Part shown: in pieces, positions 1 to 12,128 of the stretch
Layout: every line of letters starts with the position of its first letter
Numbering within the stretch: position 1 is the first letter of the stretch
Assembly (NCBI GenBank): GCA_905182855.1
Contig: CAJJDA010000004.1
Location: forward strand, 186,001-250,000
DNA length: 64,000 nucleotides
Origin: a gamma proteobacterium HTCC2207
GTDB taxonomy: Bacteria; Pseudomonadota; Gammaproteobacteria; Pseudomonadales; Porticoccaceae
Direction of reading: 5' to 3'
Position numbers and translations under genes: made by a program
Notes under the pieces: generated by a model
Database searches by the model: none
What the model was told of the DNA's origin: nothing
Seen by the model: only the letters and a program-made list of their open reading frames with translations

Positions 1-1032
1 AGGTTTGTCTTAAATACCGTCTCTTCTAAATTTCGATACCCCACAAACCCTCCAGTGTTAACATCCACTGTAGTCATAGCCTCAGTTTGATCAATCACTA
101 GGTATCCACCAGACTTTAACGCTACATTCCGTTCTAGCGCTTTAGCGATTTCATCCTCGATTCCGTAGAGATAAAAAAGTGGCCGCTCGCCCGGGTAGTG
201 CTCCAGTAAGTTAACGATTTCAGGGCTAAATCTAGCGGCAAAAGTCGTCAGCAAGTCGAAAATCTCTCGCGAGTCGACGAGAATCTTTTCAACCCCAGTG
301 CTCGCCATATCACGCAGTACCCGCTTATACAGTGGCAGTTCCTCGTAGAGACAGCAAGGCACTTTGGCTGCAAGCTTAGTATCTAAAAGATGTTGCCACT
401 GACGCTGCAGGAATCGGACATCCGATCGCAGCTCTTCCTCGCCGGCACCATCAGCCGCTGTACGCAAAATATACCCGGCTTTGGGCGCAGGGGTGTTAAC
501 AGCATTTTTAGCTGTCTTATCCGATGGAGCCTCAGCTGCAAGGTCGCCAATAATACTCAGGATAGTATTTTTTAGGCGGGCCCGCTCACTTTCATCCTTG
601 ATAAGCTGTGACACGCCAACTTGATCACGGCCATCAGTATAAACCAGATAACGAGAGGCTAACGAAAGCTGGGCGGTGAAGTCTCGCACCCTTAGCATTT
701 ATCGGGTCCTTGATGACCTGAACAACGATTTTTTGGCCATCATGCAGCAGATTTTGAATGACTGGCCGATCATTTCCAGCCACTCCTGGCTGAGAAATTT
801 TGCCCGGGGGTAACAGATCATCAACATGTAAAAACCCGGTTCTATCAATCCCAATCTCAATAAAGGCCGCCTGCATGCCAGGCAGAATACGCACAACCTT
901 TCCTCGATAGATATTACCCACTAAACTGACTCTTAGATTCCGCTCAATAGCGATTTCTTGGGAAACACCATTTTCCACCAGAGCTACTCGAGTTTCCATC
1001 GGCGTGTAATTAATCAGGATCTCTCGAGTCAT
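1..1032 (-). CDS. rng: Ribonuclease G (RNase E/G family), 3' end outside window, apparent frameshift near 677-682
   Basis: MTREILINYTPMETRVALVENG...IYRGKVVRILPGMQAAFIEIG is RNase G N-terminus. After KGARL the frame changes, and TAQLSLASRYLVYTDGRDQVGVSQL continues in another minus frame to position 1. Confidence 0.9.
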
Positions 1033-1073
1033 GGAGTTTTTCCTATTACATTGGTAGCCATTACTAACAACGC

Positions 1074-1685
1074 CTACCCGTGCCAACGCGAGACATTAAA
1101 TCGCCGCAAAAGCGTCTCTGTTTCCATTAGTGGCAAGCCAACTACACCACTATAACTACCTTCTAATCTTTCAACAAAAACAGCACCGAGGCCCTGAATC
1201 GCATAACCTCCAGCCTTGCCTTTTGGCTCACCACTTTGCCAGTATTTAAGACAGTCCTCCGCAGAAATGACCCGAAATGTCACCTCAGTTGTTGCCAATA
1301 GTACCTCGCTATCCTGACCATCGGTTAGCGCCACTGCAGACAGTACCTCGTGTGTCGATCCTGATAGCGCCTGCAGCATGGCCAAGGACTCGGCGCAACT
1401 TTCCGGTTTGCCAAATATTTCGCCATTATAGACTACCGTGGTATCAGCACCGAGTACGGGCAAGATTCCAGTCTGACGACTAAATCCCGTCTGCGCCTTT
1501 TCAAGCGCTAGTCGAGAGACATAATAAACGGGGGACTCAGCCTTGCGTTGACGCTCATCGATATCTGCGGCTTGGACCACAAATCGAACGCCAATCTGTG
1601 TTAGCAAATCACTGCGACGTGGTGACGCCGAGGCCAAAATAAGATCGGGACTAAGGGATACAACGGATTTGGGGCTGACGGCCAA
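1074..1685 (-). CDS. maf: Maf-like nucleotide pyrophosphatase (septum formation inhibitor family)
   Basis: [19 protein letters not shown]...GADTTVV...[27 protein letters not shown]; next to rng and mreD. Confidence 0.93.
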   Translation of the reverse strand: MAVSPKSVVSLSPDLILASASPRRSDLLTQIGVRFVVQAADIDERQRKAESPVYYVSRLALEKAQTGFSRQTGILPVLGADTTVVYNGEIFGKPESCAESLAMLQALSGSTHEVLSAVALTDGQDSEVLLATTEVTFRVISAEDCLKYWQSGEPKGKAGGYAIQGLGAVFVERLEGSYSGVVGLPLMETETLLRRFNVSRWHG

Positions 1686-1731
1686 ACTTTAACTCCTTGC
1701 TATTACGGCTACATTCTCCTTTTTGCGCGTC

Positions 1732-2208
1732 TCAAGGGCGTCTAACTTGTACCCGGGAGATGAGTAAATCGACAATCGGCCAACTTAGCGCAGCAAAGGC
1801 TGCCACGGTTGGACTGTAGTTCAGGGCAAACGGCACATCCCAGATTGAAAAGAGCATTGCCTGAATCAATTCTGCACAGATAGTTATTATGAATATAAGG
1901 ATGGCACGATGAAACATTGATAAATACATCAGCCAACGACTGAGTAAATAGGCGATAGTCCCACAAACCGCAAATACCAAAACATAATGCCCAAGGGTGG
2001 TACGAAACAAAGTATCAGCCAGCAAACCTACCATAGCAGCAAAGCCAATACCGAAACGATCAGGTATGTAGAGAATCCAAGCGATAACCACTAATAGAAG
2101 AAAATTGGGACGCCAGAATATCCAAACGCCGGAGGTGGGTATAAGCTGAAAAACAGTTGCAATAATCAGCGATAAAATTACCGGGCCGGTTAGGCTCTCC
2201 ACCCTCAT
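1732..2208 (-). CDS. mreD: Rod shape-determining protein MreD
   Basis: Multi-TM protein of MreD length, overlapping the mreC stop in canonical order. Confidence 0.88.
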   Translation of the reverse strand: MRVESLTGPVILSLIIATVFQLIPTSGVWIFWRPNFLLLVVIAWILYIPDRFGIGFAAMVGLLADTLFRTTLGHYVLVFAVCGTIAYLLSRWLMYLSMFHRAILIFIITICAELIQAMLFSIWDVPFALNYSPTVAAFAALSWPIVDLLISRVQVRRP

Positions 2209-3044
2209 CGGTCGCTGCCTCCCCGACCCAAATCGCCAGTTGTAAACACCAGCAGCAGATGTCGACTTCTATCAAGCTGAGCTGAGGGGTCGACATCAAT
2301 ATCAACGAATATAGCACCGGGCTTCTGCTTGATACTAGTGACAACTCCCACGGGATAACCCACTGGAAAAAGCCCACCCAAACCGGAACTCACTAGCTGA
2401 TCACCCTCGATTATATCGGCGGTTGGCGAAACAAATCTCAGTGTCATTCGATTAAAATCGGAGACACCCTCAGCAATGGAACGCACCCCATTGCGCAGCA
2501 CCTGCACCGGCAGTGCATGGGTACTATCGGTGATTAAAAGTGCGATGCTGTGTCCGCTATAAACGGTGGTAATCTGACCCATCAGACCCTCGGCATCGAG
2601 CAGCGGCTGCCCCACATAGACGCCATCATCACGGCCACGATCGATTGTTACGGTGTGGCCTCGTGGATTGGGTGACACCCCAATGACTTCAGTCACCAAA
2701 ACACTGTCCATTAATAGCTCGGTAGCATTGAGTAATTGGCGCAGACGAACATTTTCAGCGGCTAGCTCAGACATACGCTGTAACTGGCCAAGATGAATAA
2801 GGCTCTCCTGCTGCATCCGCAGGTTATCTTGCTCAAGAACGCCTCGGGAGATAACGCTGATTTTGCCCCAATCCTGAATGCCTTCTGGAATATTGGCTAT
2901 CCAATAGAGAGGGCGAACGACATTATCGGCAACTTTGTGTAGAGGGCTCAGCCAGGTAGTGTAGCTATCGACGACCATTAGGCTGCCCGCGGCCAGCACA
3001 ACAGTCAAAAGCTGTCGAATCGGGGAAGAGGTTTTTCCAAACAC
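2205..3044 (-). CDS. mreC: Rod shape-determining protein MreC
   Basis: N-terminal TM plus coiled coil; VIGVSPNPRGHTVTIDRGRDDGVYVGQPLLDAEGLMGQI...GLGGLFPVGYPVGVV. Confidence 0.95.
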   Translation of the reverse strand: MFGKTSSPIRQLLTVVLAAGSLMVVDSYTTWLSPLHKVADNVVRPLYWIANIPEGIQDWGKISVISRGVLEQDNLRMQQESLIHLGQLQRMSELAAENVRLRQLLNATELLMDSVLVTEVIGVSPNPRGHTVTIDRGRDDGVYVGQPLLDAEGLMGQITTVYSGHSIALLITDSTHALPVQVLRNGVRSIAEGVSDFNRMTLRFVSPTADIIEGDQLVSSGLGGLFPVGYPVGVVTSIKQKPGAIFVDIDVDPSAQLDRSRHLLLVFTTGDLGRGGSDR

Positions 3045-3080
3045 GGGTTTAATAACGCCACTCCCTAAAAACCATCAATT

Positions 3081-4278
<1,198 letters not shown>

Positions 4279-4449
4279 TTAAATCAACGAAATAACTCAA
4301 CAATGTACGCTTAATCGTGGAATTTGCCGACCGGCAGCCTTCGCCAACCGCAGCCACTTGCTGTACCATTAGATTTCTCAGGCCGGGGCTCAGGTTTTAC
4401 CTCTCAAAAGCCACTGAACCGACTATGGACATCGAATAACAGGCAAAAA

Positions 4450-4737
4450 ATGCATATTGAACGACATGAAATTGAGAAGCTCGCAACGCTTGCACGTATT
4501 GCGATTAACGAAGACACAATAAGCGATGTCACTGCCCGTCTAAGTAGTGTTTTGGACCTTGTAGATCAGCTGCAAGCTATCGACACCGATGGCGTCGCGC
4601 CCATGTCGCACCCAATGCAATCGACTCAGCGTCTGCGCGAGGATGAGGTTACGGAACTCAACCAGCGTGAAGCACTTCAGGCTGTCGCACCCGATATTGA
4701 AGAAGGTCTATTTCTAGTACCCAAAGTCATCGAATAA
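4450..4737 (+). CDS. gatC: Asp-tRNA(Asn)/Glu-tRNA(Gln) amidotransferase subunit C
   Basis: [56 protein letters not shown]; start trimmed from the longer ORF; followed by gatA and gatB. Confidence 0.94.
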   Translation: MHIERHEIEKLATLARIAINEDTISDVTARLSSVLDLVDQLQAIDTDGVAPMSHPMQSTQRLREDEVTELNQREALQAVAPDIEEGLFLVPKVIE

Positions 4738-4753
4738 AAAGCGATCCAATACC

Positions 4754-6208
4754 ATGCACAACCTCACCATTGCCGAGCTCATTAAGGGGCTTCAGAGTAA
4801 AGAATTCTCTAGTATTGAGCTCACACAGCATTTTTTAGATCGTATAATGACGCTAAATCCGGCTTATAACGCAGTGATCACAATCACCGCGGAAAATGCA
4901 TTAAAAACCGCCGCTGTGGCCGACAAAAGGCTGGCAGCAGGTAATGCCCCCGCGCTGTGCGGCGTACCGATACTGCACAAAGATATATTTTGCACCCGCG
5001 ACGTGCGCACAAGCTGTGGTTCAAAAATGCTGGACAACTTCATCCCCCCCTACAATGCCACCGTAGTTGAAAATTTTGAACGCGATGGCGTCGTCGTTCT
5101 AGGGAAAACCAATATGGATGAATTCGCCATGGGCTCCTCTAATGAGACCAGCTTTTATGGTGCTGTCATCAACCCCTGGGCGGTAGACTGTGTTCCTGGC
5201 GGCTCCTCTGGTGGCTCCGCTGCGGCAATAGCCGCCAGACTGGCCCCAGGTGCTACGGCAACAGACACTGGCGGCTCTATCCGACAGCCGGCTGCACTCT
5301 GCGGCATCACCGGTTTAAAACCCACCTATGGGCGAGTTTCCCGCTGGGGCATGATCGCCTTTGCCTCAAGCCTTGATCAGGGTGGACCAATGGCACGAAC
5401 TGCAGAAGACTGCGCATTGCTACTGCACTCCATGGCCGGCTTCGATGAAAAAGATTCAACCTGCATTGACCACGAAGTGCCAGATTACAGCGCTACTCTC
5501 GGAAATTCGATTAGCGGCTTACGCATCGGCGTGCCAAAAGAGTACTTCTCCGAGGGTCTTGACGTCGGAACCGAACAGGCCGTCCGCGTCGCTCTAGCGG
5601 TGCTGGAAGCTCAGGGTGCTGAACTTGTTGAAATCAGTCTGCCCAATACAGGCTTATCGGTACCGGCTTACTATGTCATCGCTCCCGCCGAAGCATCGGC
5701 AAACCTCTCGCGCTTTGATGGCGTTAAATATGGCTATCGCTGTGAGGACCCCAAAGATCTGCAGGACCTTTACAGTCGCACGCGGGCCGAAGGCTTTGGT
5801 GAAGAAGTTCAGCGTCGCATTCTGATTGGCACCTACTGCCTGTCGGCTGGCTATTACGATGCTTACTACGGCAAGGCCCAGCAGGTTCGGCAACTTATAA
5901 AGCAGGACTTCACGTCGGCCTTTAAAGAGATCGATGTGATTATGGGCCCTACCTGCCCATCGCCCGCCTTTAAATTCGGCTCAAAAGGCGATGATCCCGT
6001 GGCCATGTATCTGGAGGATATTTACACCATTGCCACTAATCTAGCGGGACTTCCAGGTATGTCGGTGCCCTGCGGTATGGTTGATGACAAGCCAGTTGGC
6101 CTGCAAATCATTGGCAACTACTTTGATGAAGCGCTTATGTTGAACATTGCCCACCAGTATCAGCAGACCACTGACTGGCACAATGCGGTACCGAAGGGCA
6201 TCCTATGA
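4754..6208 (+). CDS. gatA: Asp-tRNA(Asn)/Glu-tRNA(Gln) amidotransferase subunit A
   Basis: Amidase signature [53 protein letters not shown]. Confidence 0.98.
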   Translation: MHNLTIAELIKGLQSKEFSSIELTQHFLDRIMTLNPAYNAVITITAENALKTAAVADKRLAAGNAPALCGVPILHKDIFCTRDVRTSCGSKMLDNFIPPYNATVVENFERDGVVVLGKTNMDEFAMGSSNETSFYGAVINPWAVDCVPGGSSGGSAAAIAARLAPGATATDTGGSIRQPAALCGITGLKPTYGRVSRWGMIAFASSLDQGGPMARTAEDCALLLHSMAGFDEKDSTCIDHEVPDYSATLGNSISGLRIGVPKEYFSEGLDVGTEQAVRVALAVLEAQGAELVEISLPNTGLSVPAYYVIAPAEASANLSRFDGVKYGYRCEDPKDLQDLYSRTRAEGFGEEVQRRILIGTYCLSAGYYDAYYGKAQQVRQLIKQDFTSAFKEIDVIMGPTCPSPAFKFGSKGDDPVAMYLEDIYTIATNLAGLPGMSVPCGMVDDKPVGLQIIGNYFDEALMLNIAHQYQQTTDWHNAVPKGIL

Positions 6209-7665
6209 GCAGCTGGGAAACGGTCATCGGATTAGAAGTGCATGTGCAGTTAGCCACCAAAACCAAAATTTTCTCGGGTGCCAGCACCACATTTGGTGCC
6301 GAACCCAATACGCAAGCCTGCGCTATCGACTTGGCTATGCCCGGCACGCTGCCCGTATTGAATAAGCAGGCTGTTCACTACGCGGTAATGTTTGGCTTGG
6401 CCATTGATGCTGAAATAGCTAAAGAATCGGCTTTCGAGCGCAAAAACTATTTCTATCCCGATTTACCCAAGGGTTATCAGACGACACAGTTAGAAAAACC
6501 GATTGTCGGTCGCGGCAATGTCGAGATTCAGTTAGCCGATGGTCGCACCAAAAATGTGCGCATCCACCACGCCCACTTAGAAGAGGATGCCGGCAAGTCA
6601 TTGCACGAAGGTGATTTTCGTCATGGAGTGTCGGGTATCGACTTAAATAGGGCTGGTACTCCGCTCATCGAAATTGTGTCAGAACCCGATATGAGCAACG
6701 CCGAAGAAGCCATCGCATTTGCCAAAAAGTTACACAGCATCGTAACCTCTATTGGGATCTGTGATGGCGAGATGTCTCAGGGCAGCATGCGCTTTGACGT
6801 GAACGTGTCTGTGCGCCGAACTGGCGCGGCAGAGCTAGGTACCAGAACCGAAACTAAAAACTTAAATTCATTTAAGTTTATGGAAGAGTGCATCGCCAAA
6901 GAAGTCGAGCGTCAAATCGACCTTATCGAAGACGGCGGTACCGTATTGCAAGAAACTCGACTGTATAATGGAGACACTAAAGTAGCACGGTCCATGCGCA
7001 GTAAAGAAGAAGCTAACGATTACCGCTACTTCCCCTGCCCCGACCTATTGCCCGTCATCCTAACTGATGAAACGATAGAAGAACTGCGCCGCAATCTTCC
7101 CGAACTACCGGATGCCAGACAGGCACGCTTTGTCGCGCAGTACGGACTATCAGATTATGACGCAGGCATTTTAGCCTACGACTCCGCTATGGCTGCATAT
7201 TTTGAAGTCGCCACAGCAAGATCAGGCAGCGCTAAGCTGGTCGCTAACTGGACCATGGGCGAACTCGCCGCACGTTTAAATAGCGAAGATATTAGTATTG
7301 TGAAAAGTCCCGTCACCGCCGAGCAGCTCGCCGGTCTCATAACTAGAATCGCCGACAATAGCATTAGCGGAAAAATGGCTAAAGAAGTCTTCGAAGGTAT
7401 CTGGGATGGGGAAGGAAATGCCGATGATATTATTGAAACGCGCGATCTAAAACAGGTGTCTGATAGCGGCGCACTTGAGCAGATAGTTGCTGAGGTGTTG
7501 GCAGCCAATCAAGCGATGGTTGATGACTATATCAATACCGATGAGGCCAAGCGCAAGAAAAAGCTGGGCGGTTTTATGGGCCAGATTATGAAGGCATCAA
7601 AAGGCCAGGCCAACCCTCAGCAAGTGAATCAAATACTGGCTAAAAAGCTTAGCGAATTACTATAA
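6205..7665 (+). CDS. gatB: Asp-tRNA(Asn)/Glu-tRNA(Gln) amidotransferase subunit B
   Basis: [25 protein letters not shown]...[13 protein letters not shown]...[22 protein letters not shown] overlap with gatA. Confidence 0.98.
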   Translation: MSSWETVIGLEVHVQLATKTKIFSGASTTFGAEPNTQACAIDLAMPGTLPVLNKQAVHYAVMFGLAIDAEIAKESAFERKNYFYPDLPKGYQTTQLEKPIVGRGNVEIQLADGRTKNVRIHHAHLEEDAGKSLHEGDFRHGVSGIDLNRAGTPLIEIVSEPDMSNAEEAIAFAKKLHSIVTSIGICDGEMSQGSMRFDVNVSVRRTGAAELGTRTETKNLNSFKFMEECIAKEVERQIDLIEDGGTVLQETRLYNGDTKVARSMRSKEEANDYRYFPCPDLLPVILTDETIEELRRNLPELPDARQARFVAQYGLSDYDAGILAYDSAMAAYFEVATARSGSAKLVANWTMGELAARLNSEDISIVKSPVTAEQLAGLITRIADNSISGKMAKEVFEGIWDGEGNADDIIETRDLKQVSDSGALEQIVAEVLAANQAMVDDYINTDEAKRKKKLGGFMGQIMKASKGQANPQQVNQILAKKLSELL

Positions 7666-7681
7666 AAAATTAGGGTAAGAT

Positions 7682-7969
7682 ATGTCACTAAAAAAAGATA
7701 AAGAAAAAGTCCTCGGCGAAGTATTTGATGATGCCCGGATAAAAAGCTTTTTAAATTACAAACCCCCAGCCGGAGTGAGCGCTGACTTTCATCTTCTCGA
7801 GAAAGCTTATCGCGGTATGAATATTGATAATTTTAAGACCTTTTTGGCATTTTTCAAAGAGGCTGGCCGAGACTTGAAAGCCATCAATCCAGACGGCAAA
7901 ACCCTTATCGATATAGCGGCTGAACACGGGCATGGCAAAGCCTATGTTCAAGCACTTAAAGCGGCTTAA
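7682..7969 (+). CDS. PA4642-like conserved hypothetical protein
   Basis: MSLKKDKEKVLGEVFDDARIKSFLNYKPPAGVSADFHLLEKAYRGM; resembles a small conserved gammaproteobacterial family. Confidence 0.7.
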   Translation: MSLKKDKEKVLGEVFDDARIKSFLNYKPPAGVSADFHLLEKAYRGMNIDNFKTFLAFFKEAGRDLKAINPDGKTLIDIAAEHGHGKAYVQALKAA

Positions 7970-8117
7970 TCTATGCGAGCGTCAGATGGAAAACAGTGCC
8001 CAGCAAATCCGTAGACAAGACATCGGTCCCAGTGTTGGCTTAAACGGGAGTTAAAGCTAATGACACCCAATCGATAAAGTGATCCAATAGCCTTCGACAA
8101 GAATATTAGAGATAGCT

Positions 8118-8945
8118 ATGCAAGTATCCCCCTTCGAAAGCTGCGGTGCGATTGTCAGCGATCTGCAGTTAGCCACCATGACCGACGCAGACCTAACTGA
8201 ACTGCGCACTGCTTTTAGTCAGCACGGAGTGCTGTTTTTCCGCGATCAAACTTTACCGCCAAAAGAGCACCTGCGCTTTGCGCGTCGCTTTGGAAAAATT
8301 GTGGTTAATAAGTTTTTCAAAACCACTACCTTGGATCCAGAGATTGCTGAAGTGCGCAAAGAAAAAACTCAGCAGACCAATATTGGTGGCGGCTGGCACA
8401 CTGATCATTCCTATGATGACAACCCAGCATTGGGCTCTATCTTAGTAGCACGTACGTTACCTGAGACAGGTGGCAACACCCATTTTTCCGATTTAGCTGC
8501 GGCTTATGATGCTTTGCCAGAGCCACTCAAAAAGCGCATTGCCGGCCTGCGCGCCGTGCATTCTAACACTCATCTTTACGGTGAAAATGGTCTCTACCGA
8601 TTGACCGACCTTGCGGATCAATTAGGGGGCATGGATCGTGTCGGGGACGCCACCCACCCGGTGGTTATTCGACATCCTGAAAGCGGTCGCAAGGTGTTGT
8701 ATGTTAATCCAGGGCATACTATTCAGTTTGAAGACTGGGATTTTGACCGGAGTCGTTCTTTACTAGATGAACTCTATGCTCATGTTAATCAGTCTCAGTT
8801 TACCAGTAACTTTAACTGGCTTCCGGGCTCTGTGACATTCTGGGATAATCGACGCACCTGGCATATGGCGGACAATGATTATCAGGGGCAGATGCGCCTT
8901 ATGCATCGCATCACCCTAGCAGGTACTGGTCTAGCTGCAGCCTAA
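8118..8945 (+). CDS. TauD/TfdA-family Fe(II)/2-oxoglutarate-dependent dioxygenase
   Basis: GVLFFRDQTLPPKEHLRFARRFG; HTD motif in GGWHTDHSYDDNP; distal His in FWDNRRTWHMADNDY. Confidence 0.9.
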   Translation: MQVSPFESCGAIVSDLQLATMTDADLTELRTAFSQHGVLFFRDQTLPPKEHLRFARRFGKIVVNKFFKTTTLDPEIAEVRKEKTQQTNIGGGWHTDHSYDDNPALGSILVARTLPETGGNTHFSDLAAAYDALPEPLKKRIAGLRAVHSNTHLYGENGLYRLTDLADQLGGMDRVGDATHPVVIRHPESGRKVLYVNPGHTIQFEDWDFDRSRSLLDELYAHVNQSQFTSNFNWLPGSVTFWDNRRTWHMADNDYQGQMRLMHRITLAGTGLAAA

Positions 8946-8987
8946 ATAGATTGCCGTGTCGATAGCTAAATAGGGAATAATCCAAGC

Positions 8988-9143
8988 ATGCCCGCAACGC
9001 GTAAAAAGTCTAACTTGCCTAGCAAAATATGTCCTGTGTGTGAGCGCCCCTTTACCTGGCGTAAAAAATGGGAAAAAGTCTGGGACGAAGTGCGCTTCTG
9101 TTCTGTTCGCTGTAAATCCAATGCTAAAAAAAATGAGCCCTAA
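8988..9143 (+). CDS. DUF2256-like small zinc-ribbon-type protein (51 aa)
   Basis: My translation: MPATRKKSNLPSKICPVCERPFTWRKKWEKVWDEVRFCSVRCKSNAKKNEP*. CxxC...C..C pattern; below the ORF-track size cut-off. Confidence 0.85.
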   Translation: MPATRKKSNLPSKICPVCERPFTWRKKWEKVWDEVRFCSVRCKSNAKKNEP

Positions 9144-10134
9144 AGCTATGCCTTTGTCCCACCGTACTGATGTCCTGATTATTGGTGCCGGCCTTGCCGG
9201 GCTCAGTGCAGCCAACGATCTCATTCAGGCAGGCTACAATGTGTTGGTTGTCGACAAGGGCCGGGGCCTTGGCGGCAGATTAGCGGGACGTAGGATTGGT
9301 GAGGCGACGTTCGACCACGGCGCCCAATTTATGACCGCCAGAGAAGCTCGTTTTAAGGGAGTCGTAGCTGAGTGGATTCAGGCCGGTGTCGCAGAGGAAT
9401 GGTACCGTAGCTATCCGGGACAGCCCAACAGTCACCCCAGGTATCGTGGCGTGCCCACCATGACCGCCATAGCCAAACATTTGGCTATAGATATGACGGT
9501 CATGCGCGGGACTAAAGCGGACAGTATTAGTCAGCAGGGAAATAGGTGGATGGCTATGCTAGACAATGGCGAAACAGTGGTTGCAAAAAAGATGTTGATC
9601 ACCTCGCCTGTTCCTCAGACAATGGATCTTCTGGCTACAGGTAATATTGTCCTGCCTGCGGATAAACTGGCACGTCTCAGTCGCATTCAATATGAGCCCT
9701 GTATAGCCGTCATGGCGGTTCTCGATGGCCCCACAGCAATTGAGGCACCTGGTGCCATATCCCTAGAAAAGGGTCCCATTTCTTGGCTTAGCGATAACCT
9801 GCAAAAAGGCGTCTCAAAAATTCCGGCCGTTACTATTCACGGTAGCGCTGAATTTAGCGCGCATCAATTTGAGCGAGATCGCATGGAAGCTGGCCAGCGG
9901 CTGATTGATGCCGCAACTCCTTTTCTGGGTACCGCCAAGGTCACTGAATATCAGGTACATGGATGGCGCTACAGTAAACCGACTGTCGTAGACGAGGCCC
10001 CTTGCATGCTGGTCAGCGAGGCAACCGATTTGCCTCCACTGGCCCTAGCGGGGGATGCCTTTGCTGGGCCTCGATTTGAGGGTGCGGTCCAGTCGGGCTG
10101 GGCAGCCGCAAAAAGGCTAATGAGTACTCACTGA
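9133..10134 (+). CDS. NAD(P)/FAD-dependent oxidoreductase (amine oxidase/renalase-like)
   Basis: HRTDVLIIGAGLAGLSAANDLIQAGYNVLVVDKGRGLGGRLAGRRIGEATFDHGAQFMTAR; C-terminal LALAGDAFAGPRFEGAVQSGWAAAKRL. Start set at the ATG overlapping the DUF2256 gene. Confidence 0.88.
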   Translation: MSPKAMPLSHRTDVLIIGAGLAGLSAANDLIQAGYNVLVVDKGRGLGGRLAGRRIGEATFDHGAQFMTAREARFKGVVAEWIQAGVAEEWYRSYPGQPNSHPRYRGVPTMTAIAKHLAIDMTVMRGTKADSISQQGNRWMAMLDNGETVVAKKMLITSPVPQTMDLLATGNIVLPADKLARLSRIQYEPCIAVMAVLDGPTAIEAPGAISLEKGPISWLSDNLQKGVSKIPAVTIHGSAEFSAHQFERDRMEAGQRLIDAATPFLGTAKVTEYQVHGWRYSKPTVVDEAPCMLVSEATDLPPLALAGDAFAGPRFEGAVQSGWAAAKRLMSTH

Positions 10135-10185
10135 CAAAAGGCCGCTATAATCGCCTCTTTCCTAAACGTATAGGTAGCCAACTGA

Positions 10186-10753
10186 ATGACTGACCTTCAT
10201 ACCCGTAGTGGCTCCTCCATGCGAACTCTGCACCAATCTCGACAACCTGAGGGCCTATGCGATTCCACCTAATAGCGATAACAGCGCGGAGCAGATGTTG
10301 TTAGTCTGTGACATCTGCGAAGATCAGATCAATAATCCTGAAAAGATCGACGCCAATCATTGGCGCTGCCTGAACGAGAGTATGTGGTCTCAAATTCCCG
10401 CAGTTCAAGTCATAGCCTGGCGTATGCTGACTCAATTAAGCGCCGAGGGCTGGCCACAAGACTTGCTAGGCATGCTATATCTGGATGATGAAACGCTGCT
10501 ATGGGCGCAGTCAGATGTTACCGATAGTGACGACTCCGATGTACACAAAGACAGTAATGGTGCCATACTCAGCGGAGGTGACACAGTTACTTTGATTAAA
10601 GATTTAGATGTAAAAGGGACCAATTTCAGCGCCAAACGCGGCACTGCGGTGCGTAATATTTCACTGGTTTCAAGTAATAAAGAGCATATAGAAGGCCGAG
10701 TAAACGGTACACAGATTGTGATACTGACTAAATTTGTCAAGAGGGCTAATTAA
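10186..10753 (+). CDS. PhnA-like zinc-ribbon protein, apparent frameshift near 10213-10219
   Basis: ATG at 10186 gives MTDLHTRSGSS; one base out of frame is CELCTNLDNLRAYAIPPN...LLVCDICEDQI and the C-terminal PhnA domain (GDTVTLIKDLDVKGTNFSAKRGTAVRNISL). Confidence 0.75.
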
Positions 10754-11488
10754 TGGCACAGACAGAACAGGAACTGCGGGTACAGCTAGCCGCCTGCTAT
10801 AGAATATTTGACTACATGGGTTGGAGTGAAATGATCTTTAACCATATTACCGTTCAAGGTGCCGGGGCCCGAACATCATTTTCTAATCAATCCCTACGGC
10901 CTACACTACAGCGAAGTTAAAGCCTCTAATCTGGTCAAGGTTGATATCGATGGCAATATTGTTGAACAGACCGAGTACGCCGTTAACCCGGCGGGGATTG
11001 TTATACACACCGCTATTCATGCCGCGCGATCGGACGTTCATTGCATTGCCCACACCCACACGGATGCAGGCATGGCTGTTGCTTGTAGCCAAGAAGGTTT
11101 GCGCAATGATAATTTCTATTCGGCTCTATTGCACAATCGTGTCGCCTACCATGATTTCGAGGGCATCACGGTTATGGACGATGAGAAACCACGTCTGGTT
11201 GCCAACATGGGTGACAAGAACCTACTGATATTGCGTAACCATGGCTTACTAGCCGGGGGCCGCAGTATTCCAGAGACCTTTCTTAACCTATGGGCTATAC
11301 AACGAGCCTGTGAAGTGCAGGTAGCGACAGACGCAACCGGTCGACCGAGTATTCCAGTGAGTTCGGAAGTATTAGCCAAGTCCGAGCAACTGATGGCAAT
11401 GCAGGCGATGGGGGGTCCAACGGGTGAACTTGAGTTCAACGCATTTGTAAGGCTGATCGATAAAATAGATCCTTTTTACAAGGAGTAA
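10753..11488 (+). CDS. Class II aldolase/adducin domain protein, apparent frameshift near 10855-10862
   Basis: MAQTEQELRVQLAACYRIFDYMGWSEMIFNHITVQ in frame 1, then VPGPEHHFLINPYGLHYSEVKASNLVKVDIDG...IHAARSDVHCIAHTHTDAGMAV in another frame. Confidence 0.85.
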
Positions 11489-11512
11489 AAAAATACCGAT
11501 ATCAAGTCAAAG

Positions 11513-12073
11513 ATGAATATTGTGCGATTAGAGGCCCCGCCATTAACACTCTGTGCCGCCCCACCTCTGGCTGGCTGTGACAATCGGTCAGTTCCGCAAA
11601 CGGCGATCATATCTCAAACTGGCTTTACCGACGTGGCCAGTGTCACCCTCACGATAGGCTCAGTAGCGCCTGAATTTTCCTCGCAAGACCTCAATGGTGA
11701 CTGGGTCAAACTATCAAAGTTGCGCGGCACTAAGGTTTTGATGATCTTCTATCGTGGCCACTGGCGTCCGTTTTGCGTCGGCCATTTACAGGACATTCAA
11801 ACCGTCTTGCCAGAGCTCGAAAATCTTGGCTATCAGGTGCTGGCAATCAGTCCAGATGATGCGACAGGTATGCAAAAAATGACGGATCGCATGGATCGGC
11901 CCTATCCATTTTTATCCGATAAGGCTCTCGAGGTTACAGGTTTGTACGGCATACGCCATGATGATGAAATACCCCATCCGGCCATGATATTACTGGATCA
12001 GCAAGGCATAGTGCCGTGGTTCTATATTGGTGAAGACTACAAACAGCGACCTAGCTCAGCACAGATGCAATAG
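11513..12073 (+). CDS. Peroxiredoxin/redoxin-like (AhpC-TSA superfamily) protein with WRPFC motif
   Basis: IGSVAPEFSSQDLNGDWVKLSKLRGTKVLMIFYRGHWRPFCVGHLQDIQTVLPELENLGYQVLAISPD; possible lipobox LAGC near the N-terminus. Confidence 0.78.
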   Translation: MNIVRLEAPPLTLCAAPPLAGCDNRSVPQTAIISQTGFTDVASVTLTIGSVAPEFSSQDLNGDWVKLSKLRGTKVLMIFYRGHWRPFCVGHLQDIQTVLPELENLGYQVLAISPDDATGMQKMTDRMDRPYPFLSDKALEVTGLYGIRHDDEIPHPAMILLDQQGIVPWFYIGEDYKQRPSSAQMQ

Positions 12074-12128
12074 ATACCTAATCGCCTAAACTTCCAATAA
12101 CATCCGGCATCAAAAACTACCCGCCCGC

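Noticed and set aside
5654-5893. Antisense and out-of-frame ORFs inside gatA/gatB
   Set aside because: Overlap long, well-conserved CDSs; typical spurious ORFs.
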